Translations under genes and position numbers: made by a program
Part shown: positions 37,358-48,096 of the stretch, in pieces
Position numbering within the stretch: position 1 is the stretch's first letter
How the letters are laid out: each line of letters opens with the position of its first letter
Assembly (NCBI GenBank): GCA_028023455.1
Contig: JAQFVV010012396.1
Span: forward strand, 5,372,085 to 5,436,084
Direction: 5' to 3'
Length of the DNA: 64,000 bases
Source of the DNA: Epiperipatus broadwayi
Taxonomy: Eukaryota; Onychophora; Udeonychophora; Euonychophora; Peripatidae
The notes under the pieces: model-generated
The model's input: the letters and a program-made list of their open reading frames with translations, nothing else
Databases searched by the model: none
What the model was told of the DNA's origin: nothing

Positions 37358-39190
37358 AAACATAATCAACTCACATTCATTTGTCCTTTCTATAACTTAT
37401 CTCACTCCCTGGATATGATCTCCTGTACTAAAACCACTTTTAAATCCAGCTTCTTCTCTTGGTTGGTGGAAATCCAATGTTCTCTGTAAATGATTTGTAA
37501 CTATCTTGGTAAAAATTTTGTATGTAACTGATAAAAGGCTGATAGGTCTGTAATTTCTAATATCTTCTTTATCACCTTTTTTAAATATTAATATTAATAC
37601 TGCATTCTTCCAATCATCTGACACATTTTTATCATTTAGACATTTGTATATAACATTGCTAAAAAAATTCTATTTTTTCACCTGCTTCTTTTAATATATC
37701 AATTATAATTCTACCATTGCTTGGAGTCTTTTCTTTCTTCATATATTTAATTGCATGTCTCACTTCTTCATTTAAAATTCTGGGCAATTCAGAAAATGTA
37801 ATAGATATAGGAGGTATTTGTTCTTCATTACTATATAATTCTTGATAAAAATCTTCTATCCATTTCATGATGTCATCTCTCTTTTTAGTAATAATTCCAG
37901 CTTTTTTCTTATTGCAGATATAAATTTCCTATCAATACCAAAATGTTGTTTTACACTCTTCAGACTTTCATTCTCTTCTACTGCTTTTCTTGCTAGTTCA
38001 CAGTTATACTTCCTTATATTATTTTCAACTCTTTTCCACATCATTTTACAAAATTTGAGATATTCAATCCCTTTTAATGCATCATTTTTGTATATCTTCA
38101 TATTCCTTCTTTTTTTCATAAATTGTCTAGTCTCAGTAGAAATGTTATTGGTCAAGTGCTGCTTTTTTCTACCAGCTATTTTTGTTGCAGTTTTTAAAAG
38201 TGTATCAGTTGTTTTCATATTAATTTCATTCAAATCTGAATCACATTCAAAATCTACTAATACTTGAAACCTATTTGTAAGTTCTAATTTAAATTCATTA
38301 GAATGTTCCTAAAAATTAGGAATATCAACTGTAAATATTGTTTGTCTTAATAATTTTTGTCTCTCTAGTTTTGCATTAATATGTATTTCACATCTTACTA
38401 ATCAATGATCACTTCCTCTGTTAAATTTATTAAGAACATTACAATTTTGAAATATGTATTTTCTGTTAGTCAAAATATAATCCAATTCTGCTGTACCTTC
38501 ATTTGGATGCTTCCACATCCATTTCCTTTTAACATTTTTCTCAAAATAATAATTCATAATATAAAGTTTTCTTTTTCCTGCAAACTCCACAAGTCTATGT
38601 CCTCTCTCATTTCTATTACCATAACCAAAACTACTACAGCACTTTCATCTTTCATTTGTTTACCAATTCTAGCATTAAAGTCTCCCATAACAATTTTAAA
38701 ATGTCATTTACTCTGATCAAAAGCCTTTTGTGCATCTATATAAAAATCTTCTACTACTTCATCACTTTGAGAACTTGTTGGGGCACTGCATTTGATATCT
38801 GCTATTAAGTTGTTTAACTAATCTTGCCACTCTGTTGATACACCATCAATCTCCACAATGTTGTTCTTCCACTTTTTATTTATAATAAATCTTACTCCAC
38901 TTGTATTTCCAATATTTGTGCCTTTATAGTATAGTACATGTTCACTTTTTAAAACAATTGTTTCTTCACCTTTTCTTCTAACTTCACAAAGTCCAATAAT
39001 ATCCCATTTAATATGAGACAGTTTTATTCCAACTCTTGCAATCTTCCTTCACTTGAAATTGATCTGCAGTTGTAAGTGCCTAAATAAAAAATCATCATCA
39101 AATGGCAGCCTGGGTCCACAATCAGAGGATTCTTAGCACCCTCTGCCTTCGGCCATCAATTGCTGCCTTGGTTGGTGACTTTACAGTCTC
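37358..39190 (-). pseudogene. RTE-type LINE fragment, 5' part (endonuclease and start of RT)
   Basis: Read on the minus strand from about 39060: RVGIKLSHIKWDIIGLCEVR, VMGDFNARIGK near 38680, an ILTNRKYIFQNCNV block and RGSDH near 38410 give the APE endonuclease. A connector (38233-37865) leads to the RT start: SDDWKNAVLILIFKKGDK, NYRPISLL and GFSTGDHIQ near 37400. It breaks off at about 37358, at the inverted arm. Several stops and frameshifts. The domains and wording are those of RTE-clade elements. Confidence 0.85.
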
Positions 39191-39894
39191 CTGGGAATAA
39201 GGGCCATGATTTATTTTTGTCTGTCATAATTGTATATATATATATATAAATTTTGGAAAAATATTTATCATTTACACAAGCATTCATTCTGTCTTATCAG
39301 GCAACTGAGAAGAAAGTCCATGGTGTTTCTTGATCTTAAACTCAGAGGTAAAAATCCAATAACCTCGTCACACTGGCTAATGCATGTTGGTGAGCAGCCC
39401 ATCCATGTTTATATACTATATGAATAATCACATAGTAATAACAGCTGTAATGAGAAGAATGTATGGAGTGGACATTAAAAATTAGCCTTGCTCAGTTCCT
39501 CTAAGGCCTCCAAGAGGAATCAAAGGGTTTCCTTTGAATTAATAGGATGGCAATAAATTTGTAATCTCCTGAGTGTAGACAATTTCTTGCATTAATGTGA
39601 AATTGGTAAATATTTAAGTGTCTCTGTTGGGTGATAGATATTAAAATTTGTCTATTTAGAAATTCATTTATAGATTCATTAAATCACCTAACTACTCACA
39701 AACATTATATTAAAAAATCTGTAGAGATTCTAACCAGTAAATAAATTCAAGTATATTTATTATCTCCTTTAAGTTTGCCTTCTGTTTGATCACAACCCCA
39801 TAAGTTAATAATTGTTGAAATCAACTGAAAAATCCTATAATACATCATAATGACAATTCTAGAGATATCATTCAGGTATAGATCCAAGATATTG
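39191..39894. other. Unassigned spacer between RTE pieces
   Basis: No coding signal recognised. It contains a TA run (39233-39247). It could include the RTE 5' UTR or be unrelated filler. Confidence 0.4.
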
Positions 39895-40835
39895 TCATAT
39901 TTTAAAGAATATTTATAAAAATGCAACAGCAACAATTAGATTAGATAATGATACTGGGAAAGTCAACATTGAGAAGAGTGTAAGACAGGGTGACTCCATA
40001 TCTCCAAAACTTTTTACAGCAGTGCTGCAAGAAGTATTTTGTATATTAAAATGGGAAGCTAAAGGAGTGAAAGTAAATGGTGATTATTTAAGTCATTTAG
40101 TTGTTTTTGGTAATAATGTTTTAGATCTACAGGAAATGTTGCAGTAGTTATCAGATGAAAGTAGGATTAAAGATAAGAGTTAAAATGACCTAAGAAATAT
40201 TTAATGGATTTTCTCAAAATATGAAAATAATGATTTTTTTATGATGAGTTATAAGAAATTAACAGTTACAAATGCCTTGATCAGATTATTAATACAGATG
40301 AAAACATAATGGATGAAATTAATCATAGAATTAAACTTGGTTGGAGTGCTTTTGGTAGAAATAACTTGATACTAAAAGGAAATATACCTACGTGTTTGTA
40401 AAGGAAGATTTTTAATAAATGTGTTTGACCTGTTCTTATTTATGGATCTGAGACTTGGACACTGAATAGAAAAGCAATACAGACTTCAGACCACTCAAAG
40501 AAGTATGGAGATATGCATGTTGGGAGTAACAAGAAGAGATAGAAAACACAATATATTGGTAAGAAAACAATAAGGTGTAACTGATTTCATTGAAAAAATT
40601 AAAAGATTAAAGTGGAATTGGGCTGGACATATTGCTAGAAGAGATCATAATAGATGGACAATTGAAATCTTAAACTGGATTCCAAGAGATTGTACAAGAC
40701 CTAGGAAGAGACCACATGTGAGATGGATATATGAAATAAGAAAGTGTGCAGGGGTGATGTGGAGAAACTTGGATAAATGTTCATCCTGCAGTGGATTGAT
40801 AATAGTTGATGATGATGATCTTGTTTTACTTTAAT
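39895..40835 (+). pseudogene. RTE-type LINE fragment, 3' part (RT and C-terminus)
   Basis: It begins in the RT just after the first palm motif: NATATIRLDND, then SVRQGDSISPKLFTAVLQE. Later blocks are LGWSAFGRNN, PVLIYGSETWTLN, LKWNWAGHIARRDHNR and RPHVRWIYEIRK, the characteristic RTE C-terminus. The Y-x-D-D region is decayed. It ends in a GATGATGATGAT tail at about 40808-40821. It is on the opposite strand from, and complementary in content to, the fragment at 37358-39190, with only about 50 residues missing between them. Confidence 0.85.
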
Positions 40836-41234
40836 ATGCAAATTTAATTAATCTTTTTCTACCATTATTAAAAATAAATATGTATTCATTAACTTTTGCA
40901 GATAATGTACTTATCTCATGATAAACCAATAACTTTCAATTACTGAACAAGTAATTAATCATTTCTCAACTGTATCCAGCATCACATGACTCTCATTTTG
41001 ATGTTTCTATCACCTATTGCAAAAATTCTAATTAGATTTCAGCTTTCATTATCTACTAAAAAAGTATTGCCTTTACTTTTTTCAAAATTCTTTCATAATG
41101 TTTAGATGTTCATCTAGATATATCCTATACCAAAATTAACAAAATGTGTAAAAAGCATAATTATGAAACAAATTAAGTCATTGTTAAACTCTTATAATAA
41201 GTAACATTACTTTTACAAGCTCCAGTAATTTATT
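40836..41234. other. AT-rich spacer
   Basis: No feature recognised. Confidence 0.45.
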
Positions 41235-41712
41235 CTTCGAATTATTGTTTGTTTGTAACAGCTTTTTAAAATAACACATTTGCCAAATAATAATTGAAAG
41301 ATGTATAAACCGAAATATAATTTGTATTACTTTAAAAGTTATTGGATAATATTGTTTTAAAGTGTAAAAAAAAAAGTTTTACAAACAATCATCTTTTAAA
41401 ATAATACAGTTTTGAATAAAGGGTACAAAATTAGTTTTTAAAAAAAAAAAAAAAAAAACCCCGATTGTCGTAATCTTCGAATTATTGTTTGCTCGTAACA
41501 GCTTTTTAAAATAACACGTTTGCGAAATAATAATTGAAAGATGTATAAGCCAAAATATTATTATCCATTACTTTAAAAGTTATTGGATAATATTGTTTGA
41601 AAGTGTAAAAAAAAAGTTTTACAAACAATCATCTTTTAAAAATAATACAGTTTTGAAAGAAGGGAAAAATATTAGCTTTTTAAAAAAAAAAAAAAAACCC
41701 GATTGTCGTAAA
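41235..41712. repeat. Tandem duplication, two units of about 240 bp
   Basis: CTTCGAATTATTGTTTG starts at 41235 and again at 41475. Both units end in a long A-run followed by CCCCGATTGTCGTAA or a close variant. The units are very similar, so the duplication is fairly recent. Confidence 0.85.
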
Positions 41713-41967
41713 AATTACATTTTTTTTTAATTTTAAAAAAACCACTTGTAGAGTAAATAATTAAAAAAAAAAAAGATCAATTTTTAAAAAGAAATAATTT
41801 AAAAATACATCCATTTATAAAACTGTGAAATAGCATGTGACAATATTAAGTTTGAGAGCATATTTAAGTAGTTGTAGCTCCTTAATTAATCATACCTGTA
41901 TATTATATGCCATCCATCTTTTAAGTAGTATGTACATAAACTCTATCATTGCGTAGTTTTTCTATGT

Positions 41968-42120
41968 GTAACATGGAGAAACAGCGCCACATAGTGGGCT
42001 AGGATCTTGGTAGTGCTGGAAGCAGATGACACATAAACTAGATGTGTTTATGGTAATCAGCGCCACCTAGGTTCTTGGTAGTTTCTGATAGCAGACAATG
42101 TAAGCTAAATGGGCTTATGC
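41968..42120. repeat. Diverged tandem motif abutting the right inverted arm
   Basis: CAGCGCCACATAGTGGGC... and CAGCGCCACCTAGGTTC... begin about 85 bp apart, each followed by CTTGGTAGT and a GCAGA(T/C) block. The second unit runs into the inverted arm. Confidence 0.5.
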
Positions 42121-42382
42121 ATTGTGGCCAGTGCCATCAAGCAGGCAGCTTTGCTGCCAGCCAGCTGGTGGAATGTTCCTGTGCTTACACATTGTGAACA
42201 GCGCCACCTATCGGCTGGCATTTGCATTGCTGCATTTGGGACCCCTACTCTAAGTATTTCTGTGGTTGGCCCAGATCTGTGCCTCTGGTGGTCACATGGG
42301 TCAAAAATCACAAGTACCCTTTTTGCAAACATCATTGCCATCAGGTGGGGTGGATTGTCATAAAAATAAATATCTTATTTTT

Positions 42383-42787
42383 GAATAATGTTAATGTAAT
42401 GGAATAGTTATTTTGGCTTTTGTAGGTACAATATATTAATAGTAATAAATAAAATTATAAAGTAAAAATAATTAATGAATTATTATTGTATTAAGAATTA
42501 ATGTAATTAGTGTAATGAAGTTATTAGTTTATTTTATTTTGTTTTATTTTATGGTTTGTGTATGCAAAACGTATATAGATATATATGCTTAATGTATTTT
42601 AGTTATGTCATTAGATGGAGTAATTGTAATTATAATGATCGTATGGTTTTGTATTGTAATTATAATGATCATATGATTTTGTAAAAAGTTATGTCTTGAA
42701 AAGTTCTTAATATTGGATGAAAACCGGTTAGAATAAAATAATTATTTAATACTAGTTGTTTATTTCAATTAAGTTAAATTGATTATT
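42383..42787 (+). mobile_element. PLE-2 plus copy, 3' end (after Merlin)
   Basis: It continues PLE-2 beyond the Merlin insertion: GTTAATGTAATG, TTGTAGGTACAATATATTA and so on match the minus copy at 32740-32640 and then 29525-29185 (complement). It ends in the TTGATTATTA block that also bounds the minus copy. Confidence 0.8.
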
Positions 42788-45283
42788 AGTGAAACAGTCA
42801 AATCTGTCCATCCTTCTGTTTCACATACTATATACTATAGTAGTATTTATTTATGTATACCTATACCCAAGTCCTCATATATTACGCTAACTTTAAATTT
42901 AATAATACTAGTCGTATATGTATGCGGGTATTTGAGAATATAGTATAGAAAATGAATGCATATATATATATATAAGAAACCAGTAAATACGCATATATAT
43001 ATATTGCTAGTGGTTAAATAAATGTAAACATGCTATGTATGTGTAACCAGAACCTACATATATGCAGGATAGAAATAATGTTATAGGTTTAAAACATTAG
43101 AAAATTTTTTTATTTAAAATATTATTATAAAATTAATATTTGAAATTATAATATTTCTGCATATAACATTAAATTATTTAAATGTGTTACATATATAATG
43201 AAATGTTTGAAGAGTTTTAGATTTGTTTTTCAAAAAAGGTAATTTAGTAAAATTAATCCTTCTTGCTGTATTCTGACCTACTTAAAATTTTAAGAATAAA
43301 AATAGATTTTAAAACAACTATGAATAAATTAATCTGGTCAAGATCGAGGGATCCAGCTGTAAGAAAATCAATAACAATAGGACTCCCAGATTTCCCAAAA
43401 TATAGAGAATTAATTAGAAAAACAGATCTGAAAGTACAAAAAAAAAAAAAGAAAAAGAGAGGAGTATAAGTAAAGGGGTGGGATGAGCTAGTATATAAAC
43501 TTACTGCAGCCATTTTAGAGGACACTCTTTTTAACTTTAACTCTTTTTTTTCATTCATTATTTTAAGTGAATTTTTTATAGATTTTTTGTAAAATTGTTA
43601 ATCATGATGATGATGGTGTAGAAAGGCAATTGCTTGCTTTTTGGCCTGGAAGATAGTTTACAGAATGCAAAGGAAGAAGAACCAATAGCCAATACCATCC
43701 AAAGAAAGTGCTCAAGACCAAGCCACCTTGCTATAGCAGAGAAATTATAGTGGTAACAGATCTCTACAAATCTTAAAATAAACTTTTAAACTAAACTTCA
43801 TAACTTCTAAAGCTAGCTAAACTTACTATCAATGGCCAATATAATCTAATGTATCTAAATTTATGAATATCAATTTCTAAATTCAAATGTAAATTTTATT
43901 TTCTTTATTTAAATTATAAGTCTTACCTGATTTCAATTGACATATAGGATTCCAACTTATTTTACATACTTTATCGATTTCAACTGATTTAAATTACTTT
44001 AGCCTGATAATATTTGCTTTTATTGATAATTTTCATAAATGGATTAAACTGATATTAAACTGAATTATTCTAATTTAGGCTATTTTATTTCATTCCTTTT
44101 TAAACTAAGCAAATACAGCCAAATCTTAGATTTCACTTACATGAAATCTCATTTCTAAATTTATGTTTCTTTTAGTTAAATCTATGCCAATATTTTTTTT
44201 TCAATTATGTATTTGTTTATGCTACGTTTGTTCAGAATGGAGTTTACTCATAGTTAAATGATTAGTGAGAAGTGATTAGATATTCTCACACATATGTAAT
44301 TTTGCATTTATTAATGCACAAACAAAACTCCCTTCTGAAATGGATAAAATAAATCTTATTTGAGATATAATTAAAAGCTTATAAATGCTTTAAGATAGGT
44401 TTGCTTTAATTAATTTTTAGCTGAAGTGATGAAATACAGCATAAAGCTAGAATTTAATATTGTAATTATTCAAAATATGCTGTAGTCCTCCCTAGAGTTA
44501 TATAAATGCCTATATAGCTGGCTTAGCAAATTAGATTCATAAGTTTTCCTTAATAGCATAGTTATAGATGCTAGATTATGAACTAATTTACAGTAGTTTC
44601 ATGGAAGAAAACTATTGTTTTGCATCATAATTTATTATTTAATGATGTAGTCAGCAGGGCGAATGTTTCCTTAGGAAATGCATCAGCATATATACTCCTT
44701 TTTGTGTATTTTATGCTTTCAATGGCATAAGTTTTATGGGCTACCCCATTCTTTAGTTCAGACAACTATTTCTTCTTCAAATGAGCTTTGGTTTTAAGGG
44801 CCACCCCATTCTTCATACTTAGGACTGGAGAACAAGGATCCAGAGTATTATATTAGTTGTTCAATTCCCTGGACTAAAAGATCTCATTAACAGGAAACTG
44901 GTTACTCGGTAACAAATCCTATGAGCAAGCACACATTCGAGATGCATAGACTCAGATTGTATACTTTGTAAGCATCTTGGTATCTAAAGTCTGACTGCCT
45001 ATCATCAGTTCATCCTGCCATATTAATTTATATTTCAGCATTGATCTGAAACAGAATCTAATTTTATAGGCATATAAGCTATATAGAGAATATGCTAAAT
45101 GATACACATTAAACAAAATATTACTTATAAATAATGATAATCACTTTTACTAGCTGCTTAAAGCAAATCTAAATCCAAATATATAGCATAAACTAGGCAT
45201 AAATTATCATGAGCAAATTAAATCAAGTTGTAATATTGTAATTGTAAAACTCATGAAAACCCAACTTATACTATGTAGAGTTC
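42788..45283. other. AT-rich spacer with weak promoter-like site
   Basis: A 68-codon plus frame at 43263-43469 ends in a Lys run and matches nothing I recognise. TATATAAA at 43492-43499 is preceded by GATGAGCTAG and followed by a pyrimidine-rich stretch, similar in layout to 50881-50960. No downstream gene is visible. The rest holds nothing I recognise. Confidence 0.35.
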
Positions 45284-45435
45284 ATTACCTGTGAGTGATA
45301 TATATAACAAGCAAAATTAAATTAAACAGTTTGTAACATGTAAACTAACATCACCTGTGAGTGGTATGAAATGCTATATATCTAAATCAAAACTGCTTGT
45401 ATCCCCTAGAATCATCACCTGTGAGTAAGACAATT
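45284..45435 (+). repeat. Three spaced CACCTGTGAGT motifs
   Basis: ATTACCTGTGAGTGATA (45285), ATCACCTGTGAGTGGTA (45350) and ATCACCTGTGAGTAAGA (45413) recur at 63-66 bp intervals. The remainder of each interval is only weakly similar. Two contain a CACCTG E-box. This may be a decayed tandem repeat. Confidence 0.5.
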
Positions 45436-46149
45436 TATGTATTCTTATTGTAATTTTATTATTTTCTTTTATTTATTTCGTCATTTAAATTTTGGCTTTT
45501 ATTAAACTTATTTAAATTTTAACTTCTGCTCAGTGTTTCAACTTTGCTCATTATTAATTAGTTAACTATAAGTATTTAGTTATCATAAATCACAATTCAA
45601 ATTTAATAATGTTGGTCAAGTTACACCTATATAGCTATACTTTGAAGCATGTCAATTTCCCATAGTCTCGTGTTTTACCAATGTGCTATTGCCGGCACAT
45701 GATTGAGGAAAGGTACTATGGACTCATAAATGTTATTCATAGGATAGTAAGTCTTGGAGCATTAGTAAAGGAACTGGAGTGAAATTGTATTCAAGGTTTC
45801 AACAACCTCATTTCGATCAGCCTTGTGATGTGATGATTTGCTAAAACTCTATGCGAATGTACAAATATGACTATTACAATAGTTAATATACAAGGTAACT
45901 CAGTCATAAATACAACAATAAAAATATGGATAAATATAACTTTATTAAAAATCATAGATTCTAAATCGAACAGTAGTGAGAAAAAATCATTAATTTAGAA
46001 GAATTATTAAAACACATTAAAAAAATGCAGTACTTGTTATTTAAATTAATTTTAATACAATATTTAAACTTAGTAACCTTTACAAATTTAAATATTTTGC
46101 TCTTATTCATGTTTTCATTTAATAAATTTTATTTATTCTGCATTCTTAT
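45436..46149. other. AT-rich spacer
   Basis: At 45670-45710 a minus-strand TAGCACATTGGTAAAACAC resembles a Pol III A box, but no B box follows; it is not called. Confidence 0.4.
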
Positions 46150-46258
46150 GATGTAATTAATGGGAATTTGAACCCAGACTTTCAAGCTCCCTACATTCAT
46201 CCACTTTATCCAACACAACTAAAATACATGACCACATGTGAAAAAGATAAATCCCCTT
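46150..46258. repeat. Fragment of hairpin family H
   Basis: GGGAATTTGAACCCAGACTT, CACATGTGAAAAAGATAAAT and the intervening words match the outer part of the hairpin elements at 47551, 61737 and 63414. Confidence 0.6.
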
Positions 46259-46616
46259 TAATTACATGTAATTTAAGTATATACATTATACTTGCATTTC
46301 AATATTACATTCTTATGATGGTAAATAATTATTTTTAATACAATAAATTTTATGATAATCAAAACATTTAATAGAAATCGAAAATAATAAATCTTAAAAT
46401 TTCTTAGTAAAAAAATAAGATATAAAAGCTGAATTAAAACATAGAATTTAATAATTCTATTTGCCCATATAATGCAAAACAAATAAATATGTACAAAATG
46501 GAAAATAAATCTTGCCAAAGGTAATGAACAATTATGACATAAACAGACAGACTTCAGTAATTCACTCAAAAAATGCAAATTGAAACTTGCCATATGCTAC
46601 ATTTTATTCTAATGAA

Positions 46617-46722
46617 ATTTTTTTTCTCATGTGTCAAAGCATCGGTCAGGAAGTAAACCCACAAACCTGGGACAACTGCTTGTAAAGCAGCTGTGTTGAC
46701 CACTCGATCACCAACACTTGAC
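46617..46722 (-). repeat. tRNA-Val-like SINE fragment
   Basis: The minus strand reads a tRNA-like head: GGTGATCGAGTGG (A-box-like), an anticodon stem GCTGC/GCAGT enclosing loop TTTACAA (anticodon TAC, valine), then GGGTTTACTTCC (B-box-like), ending CACATGAGAAAAAAAA. It is too diverged for a working tRNA. Further copies are at 49320 and 62417. Confidence 0.7.
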
Positions 46723-47550
46723 TTCTAATGAAATTTGTGAAATACTTTTAACAAGTTCACAAAAAATTACCATTCTGAGGAATATTAGTTATGAATCTCT
46801 GTAGTAAGCATCACTTAGTCATTTGTAAATATGTATGTAATATTTATTTAAAAATAAACTATAAATAAAATAAATAATAATTTTAAGTTTCTATATATAT
46901 ATTTTAGGACAATTAAACTTTATAGCAGATCTAATTAAAGTTAATTTTGCTAGAAATCGATTTATAATTCATTAAATATTTAATCATGATAATAAAATTT
47001 ATTGCATTAAGTATAAATACAATTATTTTAGGTTAGATATCATAATAGCTATTACCATGTAAAATGTCCATATTTCAGAGGAAATACTGCAATTTAGTGG
47101 CTATAAAAAAATCTTTACAGCTGTTTTGTAATGAAATGTAACAACATTGAACCTCTGAAAAACATTGTGTAAAATATTCTAGTTGTTCAGTTATGTAAGG
47201 TAATTAAAAAATAAAACCCTTAAATAGATCTTTGGAGGAATACCTCTTCAAAAGTATTCTCTATAGCGAAGACATTTTTAGGCTAGGTAATTTCTTGTTA
47301 ATAGACTTTTGACTTAATTTCTTCCTTTTCACTCTAGTTAGAGGCCAACTACTTGATAAAATCATGAGCTGATACAGAAACCTTTAGCTAGATAAAAAAT
47401 CACTCAAGATTTTTTTAAAATTTGAATCCAATGTCAAGTACAAAGCAAGTGAATACACTAACTTCTACATCATAAAGTCCCCCCTCTCTCATTTAGCTAA
47501 AACGATTTTAATATTGAAATACAGGCATTTTATATACTTGGAGCCAAATT
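46723..47550. other. AT-rich spacer
   Basis: Nothing recognised. Confidence 0.5.
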
Positions 47551-48096
47551 GTAAATATAGGGGATTTGAACTCAGACTTTTAAGCACCCTTCAACTATCA
47601 ACACTATCTCATACCACTGATAAACATGATCACTCATATGTAGAAAAGATAAATAATCACCATTATTCATATTTCATGCTGAACCAGCACACATCAGTTG
47701 ATCCAGATCATCATCTCCCACACACTTACATAGTCAGTGCTCAGTTTATATTAAGATAGCAAATCTTCATACTTTAATGGACAGGCTTCAATCTATTCCA
47801 GCCTCCAATTCTTCAGCCATTCATACCACTGAAAATATGATGATGGAAATGCCAAAATCCTATGCTGATGCCAATACAAACTGAGCACTGACTATATATA
47901 TGTGTGTGTGTGTGAGAGAGAGAGGGGGGGGAGATGATGATCTGGACCAACTGATGAGTGGCAATTCAGCATGAAATACGTATATTGGTTATTATTATCT
48001 TTTCTACATGTGTGTGGTTTTGTGTATTAATGGTATGAGATAGTGTGGACAGTTGAAGGGTGCTTGAAAGTCTGTGTTCAAATCCCCTATCTTTAC
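47551..48096. repeat. Hairpin element, family H, copy 1
   Basis: The outer arm of about 47551-47735 is complementary to about 47885-48096 (GGGGATTTGAACTCAGACTT with its complement; GCTGAACCAGCACACATCAG with its complement). The inner part repeats AGTGCTCAGTTTATATT on both strands. A (GT)n(GA)n run sits in the right half. The 81-codon frame at 47514 is read through the arm and is not a gene. Confidence 0.8.

Larger units (their letters stand above)
37125..42318. mobile_element. 5.2 kb unit with 233-bp inverted ends inside Merlin
   Basis: 37125-37357 and 42086-42318 are reverse complements over 233 bp each, starting GGTACTTGTGATTTTTGACC and rich in phrases such as CACCAGAGGC and ATAGGTGGCGC. 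The unit lies wholly within the Merlin element. Between the arms are RTE-LINE pieces on both strands and a tandem duplication. No transposase of its own was found, and no target duplication is obvious (TTGC occurs near both junctions but not flush). It may be a foldback-type composite or two inverted copies of one repeat. Confidence 0.75.
35846..42374 (-). mobile_element. Merlin-type DNA transposon, split by a 5.2 kb insertion
   Basis: The terminal inverted repeats match: left GGTAATC..., then ATGACAATCCATCCCACTTG; right end the same with few changes (ATGACAATCCACCCCACCTG on the complement). It is flanked by the 8-bp duplication TTATTTTT at 35838-35845 and 42375-42382. The minus PLE-2 copy has this 8-mer once (32727-32734, complement), confirming the insertion site. 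Merlin elements make 8-9 bp duplications, and a Merlin transposase relic is inside. Removing 37125-42318 leaves about 1.3 kb, a normal Merlin length. Confidence 0.88.

Noticed and set aside
42105-42407. Frames of 60-84 codons at 42105-42407
   Set aside because: They lie in the right inverted arm and the Merlin terminus; the left arm does not preserve them.
43263-43469. 68-codon frame ending in a Lys run
   Set aside because: No family recognised; the end is a poly-A tract and the TATA-like site lies downstream of it, not upstream.
45640-45720. Possible tRNA or SINE on the minus strand (TAGCACATTGGTAAAACAC)
   Set aside because: It resembles an A box only; no anticodon arm or B box follows.
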